DNA of 64,000 nucleotides from Brucella oryzae (GCA_012103035.1 JAAVLL010000001.1:1772501-1836500); one strand, 5' to 3'; numbered from the stretch's first letter, positions 54,034-64,000 are shown. Made by a program: numbers and translations. Notes: generated by a model not told the origin, from the letters alone.

Positions 54034-56135
54034 ATGTCTCAAAACTCCTCCCAACTTCAACCGCCGCACGCACCCAAGCATCCAGTCAATGACACCCGCC
54101 ACGGGATCACGCGCACCGACGACTATGCTTGGCTGCGTGCAGATAACTGGCAGGAAGTATTCAGGATCCGTCGGTTCTGTCCCCTGAAATACGTATGCAT
54201 CTGGAAGCAGAGAATACATATCAGGCAGAACTGATGAAGGACACGGAGGCGCTGCAGAAAAGCCTGTTTGCCGAAATGCGCGGGCGCATCAAGGAAGACG
54301 ACTCGTCCGTTCCCGCCAAGGATGGCCCTTTCGCCTATGGCGTGTCCTATCGCACCGGTGGCGAACAGCCCTATTTCATTCGCACGCCGCGTGACGGCGG
54401 CGCAGAAACCATCCTTCTCGACGGTGATATCGAAGGCAAGGACAAGGCCTATTTCCGCCTTGCATCGGCCGACCATGCGCCGGATCACAAGCTTTTGATC
54501 TGGGGCTATGACGACAAGGGTTCGGAATTCTACAAGCTGAAAGTCCGTGACCTCACATCCATGAAAGACCTTGAAGACATCGTCACCGATACGAATGGCG
54601 GCGGTGCCTGGGATGCGGAGAGCAAGGGCTTCTTCTATACGCGGCTCGATGAGAACCATCGACCGTCCAAAGTCTTCTATCACAAGGTAGGCACGGACCA
54701 GTCGGACGACAGGCTGATCTACGAAGAAAAGGACCCGGGCTTTTTCCTCGGCGTCGGCGGCTCGGCGCTGGACGACTATATCTTCATCGACATTCACGAC
54801 CATGAGACGTCGGAATGCTGGCTCCTTCCTGCCAGCGATCCGGCGGCAAAGCCGCAGCTCGTCATGGAGCGCAAGACCGGTACGGAATATGACATCGCGC
54901 CGGGCGGCGATGTGTTCTACATCCTGACCAATGCGGATGGCGCCAAGGATTTCAAGATTTGTCAGGCGCCTGCCATCTCGCCGCAGCCGGAAAACTGGGT
55001 GGAGGTCGTGGCGGAAAAGCCGGGACGGCTGATCCTGTCGCATTCGGCCTACAAGCATCACCTTGTCTGGATGGAACGCGATAACGGCCTGCCGCGCATC
55101 GTGATCCGCGACCGCGAAACCGGCGAGGAACATGCCATTGCCTTCGACGAGGAGGCCTATTCGCTCGGCCTTCATGGCAGCGCCGAATATGATACGGATG
55201 TGATCCGCTTCTCCTATTCGTCCATGACGACACCGGAACAGCTCTTCGACTATAATATGCGCACGCGCGAGCGGACGCTTTTGAAGACGCAGGAAGTTCC
55301 TTCCGGTCACAATGTGCAAGACTATGTCACCCGCCGGGTCTTCGCCAAGGCACCGGACGGCGAACTGGTGCCGGTGTCCCTGCTCTATCACAAGGATACG
55401 AAGCTCGACGGCTCGGCCCCTTGCCTGCTTTATGGCTACGGTTCCTATGGCATCACCATTCCCGCAAGCTTCAGCACGTCGCGGCTGTCGCTCGTGGATC
55501 GCGGTTTCGTCTACGCCATCGCGCATATCCGCGGCGGCAAGGACAAGGGTTTCGCCTGGTATGAAAACGGCAAGCGCGACAAGAAGGTGAACACCTTCAC
55601 CGATTTCATTGCCGCCGCCAAGCATCTCGTTGCCGAAGGCTTCACCAGTCATGACCGCATCGTTGCACATGGCGGTTCGGCAGGCGGCATGCTGATGGGC
55701 GCGATTGCCAATATGGCCCCGACGCATTCGGCGGCATCATTGCCGAAGTGCCGTTCGTCGACGTGCTGAACACGATGCTGGACGACACCCTGCCGCTTAC
55801 CCGCCGGAATGGCCCGAATGGGGCAATCCGATCACATCGGAAGCGGATTACCGGACCATTGCGGGCTATTCACCCTACGATAATGTCAGTTCTCAGGCCT
55901 ATCCGGCCATATTGGCCGTGGCCGGGCTTACCGATCCGCGCGTCACGTATTGGGAGCCTGCCAAGTGGGTCGCCAGACTGCGTGAGCTCAAGACCGACAA
56001 TCATCCAGTCCTGTTCCGCATCAATATGGATGCGGGCCATGCCGGGCGTCGGGTCGCTTCTCGCGGCTGGAAGAAGTTGCCTACACCTATGCCTTCGCGC
56101 TCAAGGTGACGGGCAAGGCGGGCGATACGCTCTGA
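54034..56135 (+). CDS. ptrB: Oligopeptidase B (protease II)
   Basis: About 701 residues, normal for this S9A serine peptidase, which cuts short peptides after Arg/Lys. A seven-bladed propeller domain precedes the hydrolase domain. Nucleophile Ser in AHGGSAGGMLMG, Asp in GLTDPRVTYWEPAKW, His in MDAGHAGASGRF. ATG at 54034 gives MSQNSSQLQPPHAPKHPV. Four single-base losses near 54160 (T-run), 55727, 55800 and 56048 (G-run). A terminator follows. Confidence 0.94.
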
Positions 56136-56146
56136 GCCTTGAAAAC

Positions 56147-56181
56147 AAGCATCGCATCCAGATTTTATGGGTGCGATGCTT
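56147..56181 (+). terminator. Terminator hairpin after ptrB
   Basis: A perfect 10-bp stem (56147-56156 with 56172-56181) extends by further pairs into the loop, 11 bases after the ptrB stop. It is followed by CCTTCTTT. Confidence 0.7.
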
Positions 56182-56191
56182 CCTTCTTTAC

Positions 56192-56236
56192 GCATGTCTT
56201 TATCCTGAAACCGGTTCCCACTTTCGGGAGACATGC
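56192..56236. repeat. Dispersed palindromic repeat
   Basis: A 45-base imperfect palindrome with GCATGTCT/AGACATGC ends and a central CCTGAAACCGGTTCCCACTT, nearly identical to 36371-36415. Confidence 0.85.
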
Positions 56237-56309
56237 TCTGGAAGAACGCGCTATTTCGCTTATGATCTTATAGTATTGTTCAATAGCTATTCTTTTTAGG
56301 GAGAGACCG

Positions 56310-56648
56310 ATGCTGCGTCAGGTCATTGCTGTTTGCCTCACTTCCGCCTCGCTCGCGGTTTTGGGCCTTGTCGCGCTGCCGATGTCGGCAGAGGCGCAGG
56401 TGCGCAAGGATGTGGGCGAATTTGCCGGTCAGCGCTGCAGCGTGCCGAGAAGAGGCAGCGGCATCATCGTCGGCCAGTTCAGCGGCGTGGACGACTCGCC
56501 CTTCATCACCGGCGGCGACGGGCTGGTCCCGATCGACCGTGTCCGGTGCTTCAGCAGCATGTCGGAATGCAAGGGTTGGCTCTATACGATGCAGAGCAAA
56601 TATACCAATGCCGGTGCCGCTACGCTGGTGCGTTGCACCAAGCGCTGA
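56310..56648 (+). CDS. Small exported protein of unknown function
   Basis: An intact 112-residue protein with a signal peptide (VIAVCLTSASLAVLGLVALPMSAEA) and a small mature domain with three cysteines (QRCSVP, RCFSSMSECKGW) plus one near the end (VRCTKR), suggesting disulfides in the periplasm. AGGGAGAG precedes the ATG. I do not recognise the family. Confidence 0.75.
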   Translation: MLRQVIAVCLTSASLAVLGLVALPMSAEAQVRKDVGEFAGQRCSVPRRGSGIIVGQFSGVDDSPFITGGDGLVPIDRVRCFSSMSECKGWLYTMQSKYTNAGAATLVRCTKR

Positions 56649-56752
56649 ACCCGAACATAAAACTGCGGTTTCCACGAAGCTCCGCGAATGGCATCCTCCC
56701 ATCACTTGATGCATCGCCTTCGGGCGTCATCTTCGGTTTGGGAGGATCGGAA

Positions 56753-58451
56753 ATGCAGCAGGCCAGCTATGTTCCCAGCTATGTTCATGGTGCGAGCGAC
56801 AAGCTTCTCATCGGTAATACGATCGGTCGGCACCTCGACCAGATCGCAGAAAAATATCCCGACCGTCCGGCCGTTATCGTCCGACACCAGAATGTCCGGC
56901 TGACCTATCGCGAACTCAGGCAATTGACTGACGAACTTGCCGAAGGCTTCCTCGCCATCGGGCTGCGCCCCGGCGAGCGTCTCGGCATCTGGTCGCCGAA
57001 CAATCTCGAATGGATTCTCACCCAGTTTGCGAGCGCAAAGGCGGGTCTGATCCTCGTCAACATCAACCCGGCCTATCGAGCGCATGAGCTGGAATATGTG
57101 CTGGGAAGGTCGAATGCGCAGCGCTTATCCTCGCGCCGTCGCTGAAAACCAGCAACTATATCGATATCCTGCGCAGCATCGTACCCGAACTGGATGAAGC
57201 CCGGCCCGGTCATCTGATATCCGAGCGGCTTCCCATGCTGCGCTGCGTGATCCGGCTGGGTGCGGAACAAACCTCCGGCATGCTGAATTTCGGTGACGTC
57301 GCCCAATCCGGCGATGATGTCACGCGCGAAGAACTGGCAGAGCTTGCCCAAGACCTGCAATTCGACGATCCCATCAATATCCAGTTCACCAGCGGCACGA
57401 CCGGCAGTCCGAAGGGCGCGACGCTCTCCCATCACAATATCCTCAATAACGGGTTTTCGTCGGCGAGGCGATGCAGCTTTCCGAACAGGACCGGCTCTGC
57501 ATTCCGGTGCCGTTCTATCATTGCTTCGGCATGGTGCTCGGTAATCTTGCCTGCGTCACTCACGGCTCCTGCATGGTGGTCCCGAACGACAGTTTCGACC
57601 CTCTCCTGACGCTCCAGACCGTTGAAGAGGAGCAATGCACCGGGCTGCATGGCGTGCCGACCATGTTCATTGCAATGCTCGATCACCCGGAATTCAGCCG
57701 CTTCGACCTGACCAGCCTGCGCACCGGCATCATGGCCGGATCGCCCTGCCCTATTGAAGTGATGCGGCGTGTAGTGAGCGAGATGCACCAGAGCGAAATC
57801 ACCATCGCCTATGGCATGACCGAGACAAGCCCGGTCAGTTTCCAGAGTTCGACGACCGATCCGCTGGAGCGGCGCGTCTCCACAGTCGGGCGCATTCACC
57901 CGCATCTGGAAGTGAAGATCGTCGATGCAGATGGCAAGGTGGTGCCGCGTGGCGAAAAGGGCGAATTGCTGACGCGCGGCTATAGCGTCATGCGCGGTTA
58001 CTGGAACGATGCGGAAAGTTCAGCCGGCGCTATCGACGATGCAGGATGGATGCACACCGGAGACCTCGCAACGATAGACGAGGAAGGCTATTGCAACATC
58101 GTCGGACGCATCAAGGATCTTATCATTCGCGGCGGCGAGAACATCTATCCGCGCGAGATTGAAGAATTCCTCTTTACCCATCCCGCGATCAGCGATGTCC
58201 AGATATTCGGCATTCCCGACCGGAAATTCGGCGAAATCATCTGTGCCTGGGTCAAGCTGCACAAGGACGGCCAGCTTTCCGAGGAAGAACTGATTGAATA
58301 TTGTCGGCAGCGGATCGCCCATTACAAGGTTCCGGCCCATATCCGCTTCGTGGATCAGTTTCCAATGACCGTAACCGGCAAGATTCAGAAATTCGTCATG
58401 CGGCAGGTCATGATCGAGGAACTGGAATTGCAGGAAATTCGAACAGCGTAA
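56753..58451 (+). CDS. Acyl-CoA synthetase (AMP-binding family)
   Basis: About 566 residues. The AMP-binding signature is [16 protein letters not shown] near residue 210; [12 protein letters not shown] and [25 protein letters not shown] follow, and the C-terminal catalytic lysine region is [11 protein letters not shown]. It activates a fatty or related acid to its CoA thioester; resembles medium-chain (ACSF2-like) enzymes. ATG at 56753 has GGAGG. Two single-base losses near 57112 and 57457. Confidence 0.92.
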
Positions 58452-58534
58452 TTATCTCGTCACCTCACGAGTCATATTCTCCAAGAGCGGGATGTTTGTA
58501 AGTTTTATCGTCGTCTTGCTCTAAGTTTTTGTTT

Positions 58535-58583
58535 GAGCATGATTTTATCCGAAAACCGGTTCCCACTTTTCGGAATCATGCTC
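58535..58583. repeat. Dispersed palindromic repeat
   Basis: A 49-base palindrome starting GAGCATGATT and ending AATCATGCTC, with the centre CCGAAAACCGGTTCCCACTT, a form widespread in Rhizobiales. It lies 84 bases after the acyl-CoA synthetase gene. Confidence 0.85.
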
Positions 58584-58631
58584 TAATATTTTCGCTCATG
58601 GCGGCTTGCAAAGCGAAGGCGAGAATGCATA

Positions 58632-58645
58632 TTACGTAAACGTAA
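58632..58645. promoter_or_regulatory. ACGT-type palindromic site, LiuR-like
   Basis: TTACGTAAACGTAA is a near-palindrome sharing the core ACGTAAACGT with 2469-2484. It ends 19 bases before the start codon of the DUF2267-like gene, where a bound regulator would block transcription or translation initiation. Confidence 0.4.
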
Positions 58646-58664
58646 GATTTTTGGGAGAGTTTCC

Positions 58665-59027
58665 ATGGAAGAACTGATCGCACGCATCACCTCCAAAGTT
58701 GGCATCGATGCGGCAACGGCAGAAAAGGCAGTCGGCATGATCCTCGCCTTCCTGCAGAAGGAAGGCCCGGCAGCGGAAGTCCAGAAGCTTCTGGCAGCAT
58801 TTCCCGGCGCTGAAGAAGCAATCGCGCAGGTCAAGGGCGGCGGCTTCCTGTCTGGCCTGATGGGCGGCGTGATGGGTCTCGGCTCCCAGCTGATGGGTGC
58901 GGGCCTCGGCATGGGTGAAATTTCCGGCGTTGCCAAGGAAACCATCCGCTTTGCCAAGGAAAAGGCCGGTGACGAACCGGTTGACGCCGTCATCGGCGCC
59001 ATTCCGGGCCTCGGCCAGTTTGTCTGA
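58665..59027 (+). CDS. DUF2267-like small protein
   Basis: An intact 120-residue protein. MEELIARITSKVGIDAATAEKAVGMILAFLQKEGP resembles the DUF2267 start; the centre is a glycine-rich hydrophobic stretch (GGGFLSGLMGGVMGLGSQLMGAGLGMGE) and the end is GAIPGLGQFV. GGGAGAG precedes the ATG. Function unknown. A terminator follows and an ACGT-type palindrome precedes it. Confidence 0.75.
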   Translation: MEELIARITSKVGIDAATAEKAVGMILAFLQKEGPAAEVQKLLAAFPGAEEAIAQVKGGGFLSGLMGGVMGLGSQLMGAGLGMGEISGVAKETIRFAKEKAGDEPVDAVIGAIPGLGQFV

Positions 59028-59045
59028 TCGAACTTCATACGCTTG

Positions 59046-59076
59046 AAAAGGCCCCGGTTTTCCGGGGCTTTTGTTT
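59046..59076 (+). terminator. Rho-independent terminator
   Basis: A 7-bp GC stem (59051-59057 with 59062-59068) with a TTTT loop is followed by TTTTGTTTGT, 20 bases after the DUF2267-like stop. Confidence 0.9.
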
Positions 59077-59289
59077 GTACTGCCCCGACAAACCCGGCTC
59101 AGTATAAACAATAGTATATCAGTCATATTTTTCACGATAACGTGAAACCAGTGTAATAACCACTGTCAACTCAGGATGATACTTGCCGCATTGGGGATTT
59201 AGCCGATGCGATGATTGCAATGTGCTGCATTGTATCGGATATTTGAACCAAGGGACGAAGTCTGTTCAATTTTAAATGCGGAGGATCGC

Positions 59290-59729
59290 ATGCGTTTGTT
59301 TTTCTGACTGTCAGCTCTGCGGCGGTATTGGTTACCGGTGTCGCGCAGGCCGATGTCACTGCCGATCGTCAGGCAATCATGAAGGATCTTGGACGTTCGG
59401 TCGGGTCGATTGCTCCCATGATCAAAGGCGAGAAGCCATTCGATGCCGCCACAGCGCTTGCAGCGCTGGAGAAGATCGATGCCGATGCCAAGAAACTGGA
59501 TGTGGACGCTTTGTTCCCGGCAGGTTCCGATCAGGGCGACACCGAAGCCTCACCGAAAATCTGGGAAAACAAGGACGATTTCGTCAAGCACGTTGAAAAA
59601 TTCCAGACCGATGCGGCTGCAGGACTGGCTGCCAAGCCGCAGGATCTCGATGCGCTGAAACCAGCCTTCCAACAGGTCGCCGCCAATTGCGGTTCCTGCC
59701 ATCAGGCCTATCGCGTCAAGAAGAACTGA
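59290..59729 (+). CDS. Cytochrome c' (class II c-type cytochrome)
   Basis: About 146 residues with a signal peptide and a four-helix pattern; the single haem site CGSCH lies about 10 residues from the C-terminus (NCGSCHQAYRVKKN), as in cytochrome c'. GGAGG precedes ATG 59290. One T is missing from the T-run near 59303, in the signal peptide. Periplasmic; its haem would be attached by the Ccm system encoded at 18-23 kb. Confidence 0.92.
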
Positions 59730-59900
59730 TCTTCACAATTGACACAGAGCGCACCGGACGGAAAATTCGGTGTGCGAAGGCATTTCCGACAAAGTGCGGT
59801 GCAGTTTTCCAGCGCCTTCGCACATTGGAACTGTTACGCTGAATAGCGATCATAAGAGCGGTCCGGTTCGCGCCGGAACCGCCATACGGGAACCGATGAA

Positions 59901-60838
59901 ATGGTCCGAAAACTGGCATATGTCGCAGGCGCCGTGGTCGTCGTTGGAGCTGCGGCTTTCTGGATTCTGACCGCGCCACAGAAAGTGGACGCGACCATTC
60001 TGGACGCGATGAAGCCTGGCGATCCAGTCAAGGGCGAACAGGTTTTCTGGGCGGGCGGCTGTGCTTCCTGTCACGCCGCGCCGGGGGCATCAGGCGATGC
60101 GCGCAAGGTTCTGGCGGGCGGGCACGAACTGGTTTCGGATTTCGGGACTTTCATTGCGCCCAATATTTCCCCGTCCGATCAGGGTATCGGCACCTGGACT
60201 ATCCAGGACTTTGCCAATGCGATGCTGAAGGGCGTCGGCAAGCAGGATGAACATCTTTATCCGTCCTTCCCTACACCTCTTATACCAAAATGCAGCCGCA
60301 GGATGTGGCCGATCTCTTTGCCTTCATGAAAACGCTGCCGCCCTCCGACAATGTCGCAGCGCCGCACAAGCTTTCCTTCCCGTTCAATATCCGGCGCGGG
60401 CTCGGCCTCTGGAAGCAGCTATATCTGTCCGACCAGCCTGCGGTGGAAATTTCAAATGCCTCCGATCAGGTGAAACGCGGCCAGTATCTGACAGAAGCAC
60501 TCGGCCATTGCGGCGAATGCCACACGCCGCGCAATGCGATTGGCGGGCTGGATACCGGCAAATGGCTCGCCGGAGCCTTGTCGCCGGAGACCGGCAGCGA
60601 TGGAAAACGCGGCGTTGTGCCGAACATCACGCCCGATGAAGCAGGCATTGGCGGCTGGAGCGAGAACGATATCGCCTATGCATTGCAGAGCGGCTTTACC
60701 CCGGATTTCGATTCGCTCGGCGGATCGATGACCGATGTGGTTGCGAATATGGCCCATCTCACCGAGGCGGACCGAAACGCCATTGCCACCTATCTGAAAG
60801 CCATTCCAGCCCACCCGAACGGCTATCCTGAGCGTTGA
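59901..60838 (+). CDS. Di-haem c-type cytochrome
   Basis: About 312 residues with an N-terminal membrane anchor (AYVAGAVVVVGAAAFWIL) and two haem sites, CASCH at residues 54-58 and CGECH near 205, each in a cytochrome c fold (APNISPSDQGIGTWT and VPNITPDEAGIGGWS repeat the same motif). It resembles the cytochrome subunits of periplasmic dehydrogenases, but no dehydrogenase gene is adjacent. One C is missing from a CCC run near 60272. It follows the cytochrome c' gene by 171 bases. Confidence 0.9.
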
Positions 60839-60975
60839 GGGTCGCGATCCGGCATAATCTTACCGATCCTCGTTTCACTCCGGCCGGATTTTGCTCTATA
60901 TCGTAAGTTATACCAAGTCTCATTGAGTTTGACTTATCGAGACGTGGTTAAGCCCGTGCGGCAATTGAGCATTTT

Positions 60976-61008
60976 CAGGGCGTGATGCGTTAGCATCTTA
61001 GCGCCCTG
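60976..61008. other. Hairpin upstream of the HerA-like gene
   Basis: CAGGGCG (60976-60982) pairs with CGCCCTG (61002-61008), and GATGC with GCATC inside it. It is 34 bases before the start codon at 61043. It could be a terminator of the upstream unit or a leader structure. Confidence 0.45.
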
Positions 61009-61042
61009 CTATTATAGTTGAACAGAGGGAGCAAGCTGCCTG

Positions 61043-62554
61043 ATGACTGCCGAAGACGCTATTTTTCTTGGCGCGAGCCGCAAGCCGGACGACTCCTACC
61101 AGCAGCCGGAATATCTAGCGCTGAAATATGGCAACCGGCACGGCCTCGTCACCGGCGCGACCGGCACCGGTAAAACGGTCACGCTGCAAGTTCTGGCCGA
61201 AAGCTTTTCGGCGGCTGGCGTTCCGGTTTTCTGCGCCGACATCAAGGGCGATCTTTCCGGCATCGGTGCCATCGGCGTTCAAAATGACGGCCTTCTCAAG
61301 CGCGCATCGGAAGTGAAGCTCGATCCGTACGAAATGCGCGCCGCGCCCGTTATCTTCTGGGACATTTTCGGGGAACAGGGGCACCCTGTCCGTGCGACCA
61401 TTTCCGAAATGGGGCCGCTGCTTCTGTCGCGCCTGATGAACCTCACCGACGCGCAGGAAGGTGTGCTGAACATCGCCTTCCGCCTGGCGGATGAAGAAGG
61501 CTTGCTGCTTCTGGACCTCAAGGACTTGCAGGCCATTCTCGCAGAAATGGCGGAGCGCTCCGCCGAGCTTTCGGGCAAATACGGCAATGTGAACAAGGCT
61601 TCGGTGGGTGCGATCCAGCGCTCGCTTCTGGTTCTCGACCAACAGGGCGGCTCGAAATTCTTCGGGGAACCAGCGCTCAAGATTTCCGACCTGATGCGCA
61701 CCACGACCGATGGGCGCGGCGTGGTGAGCGTGCTTGCCGCCGACAAGCTGATGATGAGCCCACGGCTCTATTCCACCTTCCTGCTCTGGCTGATGTCGGA
61801 ACTGTTTGAAGAACTGCCGGAAGTTGGCGATCCCGACAAGCCAAGGCTCGTCTTCTTCTTCGATGAGGCGCATCTTCTCTTCGATGAAGCGCCGAAGGCA
61901 CTGGTCGACCGTGTCGAGCAGGTCGTGCGTCTGATCCGCTCCAAGGGCGTTGGCGTCTATTTCGTGACGCAAAACCCGCTCGACGTGCCGGAAACGGTTC
62001 TGGCGCAGCTTGGTAATCGCGTGCAGCACGCACTTCGCGCCTATACGCCGCGCGAAACCAATGCCGTGAAAACCGCAGCCGATACGTTCCGTCCGAATCC
62101 TGATTTCAACACGTTTCAGGCGATCACCAATCTCGCCACCGGCGAAGCACTGGTTTCCACGCTTCAGGCCAAGGGCGTGCCATCCATCGTGCAGCGCACA
62201 CTCATGCGTCCGCCCTCGTCACGCATCGGCCCGCTGACGCCGGAAGAACGCGCGAAGATCATCGCTGCAAGCCCGGTTGCCGGGCAATACGATCAGGCTG
62301 TAGATCGCGATTCCGCTTTCGAAATGCTGGCCCGTAAAGCGCAAAATGCTGCCGCAGCACAGCAAAAGACCAAGGAAGAGGAAGAAGGCGGCGGTGGCAT
62401 CCTCGGCGATCTCGTCGGCACCGCACTTGGCACCGGCCGTCGCTCCGGTCGCCAGACCGTCGCGGAAGCCGCGATGAAATCCGTCGTCCGCTCGGTTGGC
62501 AACTCGCTGGGCCGCGCACTCGTGCGCGGCATTCTCGGCAGTTTCAAGCGGTAG
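61043..62554 (+). CDS. HerA-like ATPase (DUF853 family)
   Basis: An intact 503-residue protein. Walker A GATGTGKT is at residues 38-45 and Walker B LVFFFDEAHLL near 272; SKGVGVYFVTQNPLDVPETVLAQLGNRVQHALRAYTP is the conserved DUF853 core. HerA/FtsK-type ATPases move DNA or proteins; a soluble hexamer is expected. The exact role is unknown. The C-terminus is a low-complexity stretch rich in Ala, Glu and Gly. Confidence 0.92.
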   Translation: MTAEDAIFLGASRKPDDSYQQPEYLALKYGNRHGLVTGATGTGKTVTLQVLAESFSAAGVPVFCADIKGDLSGIGAIGVQNDGLLKRASEVKLDPYEMRAAPVIFWDIFGEQGHPVRATISEMGPLLLSRLMNLTDAQEGVLNIAFRLADEEGLLLLDLKDLQAILAEMAERSAELSGKYGNVNKASVGAIQRSLLVLDQQGGSKFFGEPALKISDLMRTTTDGRGVVSVLAADKLMMSPRLYSTFLLWLMSELFEELPEVGDPDKPRLVFFFDEAHLLFDEAPKALVDRVEQVVRLIRSKGVGVYFVTQNPLDVPETVLAQLGNRVQHALRAYTPRETNAVKTAADTFRPNPDFNTFQAITNLATGEALVSTLQAKGVPSIVQRTLMRPPSSRIGPLTPEERAKIIAASPVAGQYDQAVDRDSAFEMLARKAQNAAAAQQKTKEEEEGGGGILGDLVGTALGTGRRSGRQTVAEAAMKSVVRSVGNSLGRALVRGILGSFKR

Positions 62555-62566
62555 AAAATGCCAGCG

Positions 62567-62797
62567 TCACGCCTTCGCCGGTTTGGCGAGGGCGTAGGCG
62601 ACCAGGGCATTGGCGTGGCCGTGCCCCATGTCGAATTCCGACTTCAGCCAGTTGACGATTTCCATATGCTTGTCGCCCTTTCGCTGCTCAATCAGCGAAA
62701 GCCAATGCTGGACGGGCTGTCCGTACTTCTTCTCAATGGACGGAAAATAGGATGCAGGCCCTTTCACGGCTTCCTTGGCGGCTTTTTCCTCGGACAT
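62567..62797 (-). CDS. DUF4287 family small protein
   Basis: An intact 76-residue protein. KGPASYFPSIEKKYGQPVQHWLSLI and HMEIVNWLKSEFDMGHGHANALVAYAL are the DUF4287 pattern. Function unknown. It converges on the HerA-like gene. Confidence 0.85.
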   Translation of the reverse strand: MSEEKAAKEAVKGPASYFPSIEKKYGQPVQHWLSLIEQRKGDKHMEIVNWLKSEFDMGHGHANALVAYALAKPAKA

Positions 62798-62884
62798 GGT
62801 TTCCCTCCCCTTGCTCCGACGATTTGTCCGCGCGGAAAGTGGCTTATTTTAAGACAACGGCAAGTGAACCTGTAGCATCACAGA

Positions 62885-62918
62885 AAAAGCCCCGGACAGA
62901 TGGCTGTCCGGGGCTTTT
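62885..62918. terminator. Strong rho-independent terminator
   Basis: A perfect 15-bp stem (62885-62899 with 62904-62918) with a 4-base loop and A/T flanks lies after the L,D-transpeptidase gene on the minus strand. Confidence 0.9.
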
Positions 62919-62944
62919 GCGATCTGCCGTTTCGGCACGCGCCA

Positions 62945-63661
62945 TTACATCACGAGAATCGGTGATTTCGGCGGTACGCGATCATAAAGATCGATGATAT
63001 CCTGGTTCAGGAAGCGCACGCAGCCCGAAGAGACTGCCTTGCCGATCGACCACCATTCCGGGTTGCCGTGCAGGCGGTAGAGCGTGTCCTTGCCATCCTG
63101 GAAAATGTACAGCGCACGCGCGCCCAGTGGATTCTTGAGGCCCGGCGCCATGCCGCCGTTCTTGGCGCTATAAGGCTGCAGTTCCGGCTGGCGGGCAATC
63201 ATTTCGTCCGGCGGGGTCCAGCGCGGCCACTGGCGCTTGTACTGGATCACGGCACGACCCGACCATGCAAAGCCCTCACGACCGATGCCGACGCCGTAAC
63301 GCAGCGCCTGGCCGTTGTCGAGAACGAGATAGCAGAAACGGTTGGAGGTATCGATGACCAGAGTACCGGGCATTTCGCCGGTTGGATCCTGCACTACCTG
63401 ACGCAGATAGCGCTTGTCCATCTTTTGGATCGGAATTGCCGGAAGCTGGAAGCCGCCATCTTCGACGGCGGCATACATCTGCGCCCAGCCGCCATAGGAA
63501 GCGTCGACATTGGCCTGCGGGGTGCGGTTGATCGGGTTGCCCGACTGATCCACATCGATGATTGGAACATTCTGCCCCAACTGAGCGCAACCGGCCAGGC
63601 CGGCGGCCGCTGTTGCTGTCATTGCCGTCAGAAAGGAACGGCGGGTAAGGGTCGTTTGCAT
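62945..63661 (-). CDS. L,D-transpeptidase (YkuD family), lipoprotein-like
   Basis: An intact 238-residue protein. The N-terminus TRRSFLTAMTATAAAGLAGC has a twin-arginine-like motif and a lipobox. The catalytic motif HGNPEWWSIGKAVSSGCVRF has its cysteine near residue 214. YkuD enzymes form 3-3 peptidoglycan crosslinks or attach outer-membrane proteins to peptidoglycan. A terminator follows on the minus strand. Confidence 0.93.
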   Translation of the reverse strand: MQTTLTRRSFLTAMTATAAAGLAGCAQLGQNVPIIDVDQSGNPINRTPQANVDASYGGWAQMYAAVEDGGFQLPAIPIQKMDKRYLRQVVQDPTGEMPGTLVIDTSNRFCYLVLDNGQALRYGVGIGREGFAWSGRAVIQYKRQWPRWTPPDEMIARQPELQPYSAKNGGMAPGLKNPLGARALYIFQDGKDTLYRLHGNPEWWSIGKAVSSGCVRFLNQDIIDLYDRVPPKSPILVM

Positions 63662-64000
63662 ATGAAAACCAGTTTAGTGACGGGAGGGGTTACAGATACA
63701 CATTCAGGGTTAACGAATTGCGACCCAGCCAATTGTGGCAGATACGCGGCGAGCTATCGAAACGTCCGTAAACGGCTGTTTCCGGTGATTGGTTGCACGG
63801 AAAACGCCCGAAAAATGTGGCGTACGCCCGTTCGGAATGCGGCCTAAACATGGCGAAAGCCCACCAGTATGGCTCGTGTTGCAGCCGCGACACAATTTTG
63901 GGTGCTAGAGCCAGCCTTCAATAAATCGCACAGTTCAACTTTTAGTGAGAACTCAGTCGAGCAGTTGAAGACTTGGCAAGATGAGCGCCGGAGCAAACTG
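63662..64000. other. Right-end region without a supported gene
   Basis: 339 bases. Short open frames here lack ribosome sites and family features. The promoter of the L,D-transpeptidase gene must lie in the left part. Nothing else recognised. Confidence 0.6.

Noticed and set aside
1..64000. tRNA, rRNA, CRISPR arrays or insertion sequences
   Set aside because: I looked for clover-leaf-like genes, regularly spaced repeats and transposase motifs and found none; the only repeats are short dispersed palindromes.

Overview
The window looks like chromosomal DNA from an alphaproteobacterium of the Rhizobiales, most likely Brucellaceae (Brucella/Ochrobactrum). The reasons are a MucR/Ros zinc-finger regulator, a feuN-feuP-feuQ-like locus followed by cytochrome c maturation genes, degP, a two-component pair, glnE and a PleC-like kinase (an order I recall from Sinorhizobium meliloti), and dispersed palindromic repeats of a type common in rhizobia and Brucella. 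I see no tRNA, rRNA, CRISPR array, IS element or integrase.

Layout. 0-9 kb: housekeeping genes (EEP-family protein fragment, ETF-ubiquinone oxidoreductase, family-4 uracil-DNA glycosylase, two transporters, aminopeptidase N). 9-18 kb: PleC-like kinase, glnE, a two-component pair and degP. 18-23 kb: cytochrome c maturation operon ccmI-E-F-H (cycHJKL), then a surface-antigen lipoprotein. 23.3-25.8 kb: feuQ, feuP and a feuN candidate. 25.9-40.4 kb: a complete-looking gene transfer agent (GTA) structural cluster on the minus strand. It runs from gp1 through terminase, portal, protease, capsid, connectors, tail proteins, tape measure, DUF2460, DUF2163 and NlpC/P60 to a 1268-residue TIM-barrel baseplate/host-specificity protein, and ends in a small two-helix holin-like gene. 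40.7-48.4 kb: class A penicillin-binding protein, DUF1214/DUF1254 pair, DUF2336, DUF1491, a peptidoglycan-binding protein and a PAS histidine kinase. 48.7-53.5 kb: DUF5330, sufE, an amidase, a DnaA-domain-IV-like protein plus a DUF6456 protein (probable GafY/GafZ-type GTA activators), a small conserved gene and mucR. 53.5-64 kb: oligopeptidase B, acyl-CoA synthetase, two c-type cytochromes, a HerA-like ATPase and an L,D-transpeptidase.

The most interesting system is the GTA cluster together with its likely regulators about 11 kb away. The cluster has one clear upstream promoter and a perfect 16-bp-arm inverted repeat that covers the gp1 start codon. A DnaA-box-like 9-mer overlaps the edge of that repeat, and an exact DnaA box lies upstream of the gafY-like gene.

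Quality warning. About two thirds of the genes are broken by frameshifts. Every break can be restored by adding one base to a short homopolymer or two bases to a short GC-rich repeat, and the frame always moves as expected for a deletion. I count roughly 90 such sites. This is almost certainly systematic sequence or assembly error, not gene decay. I therefore annotate reconstructed whole genes and note the breaks in each entry; lengths in residues are after mental restoration.
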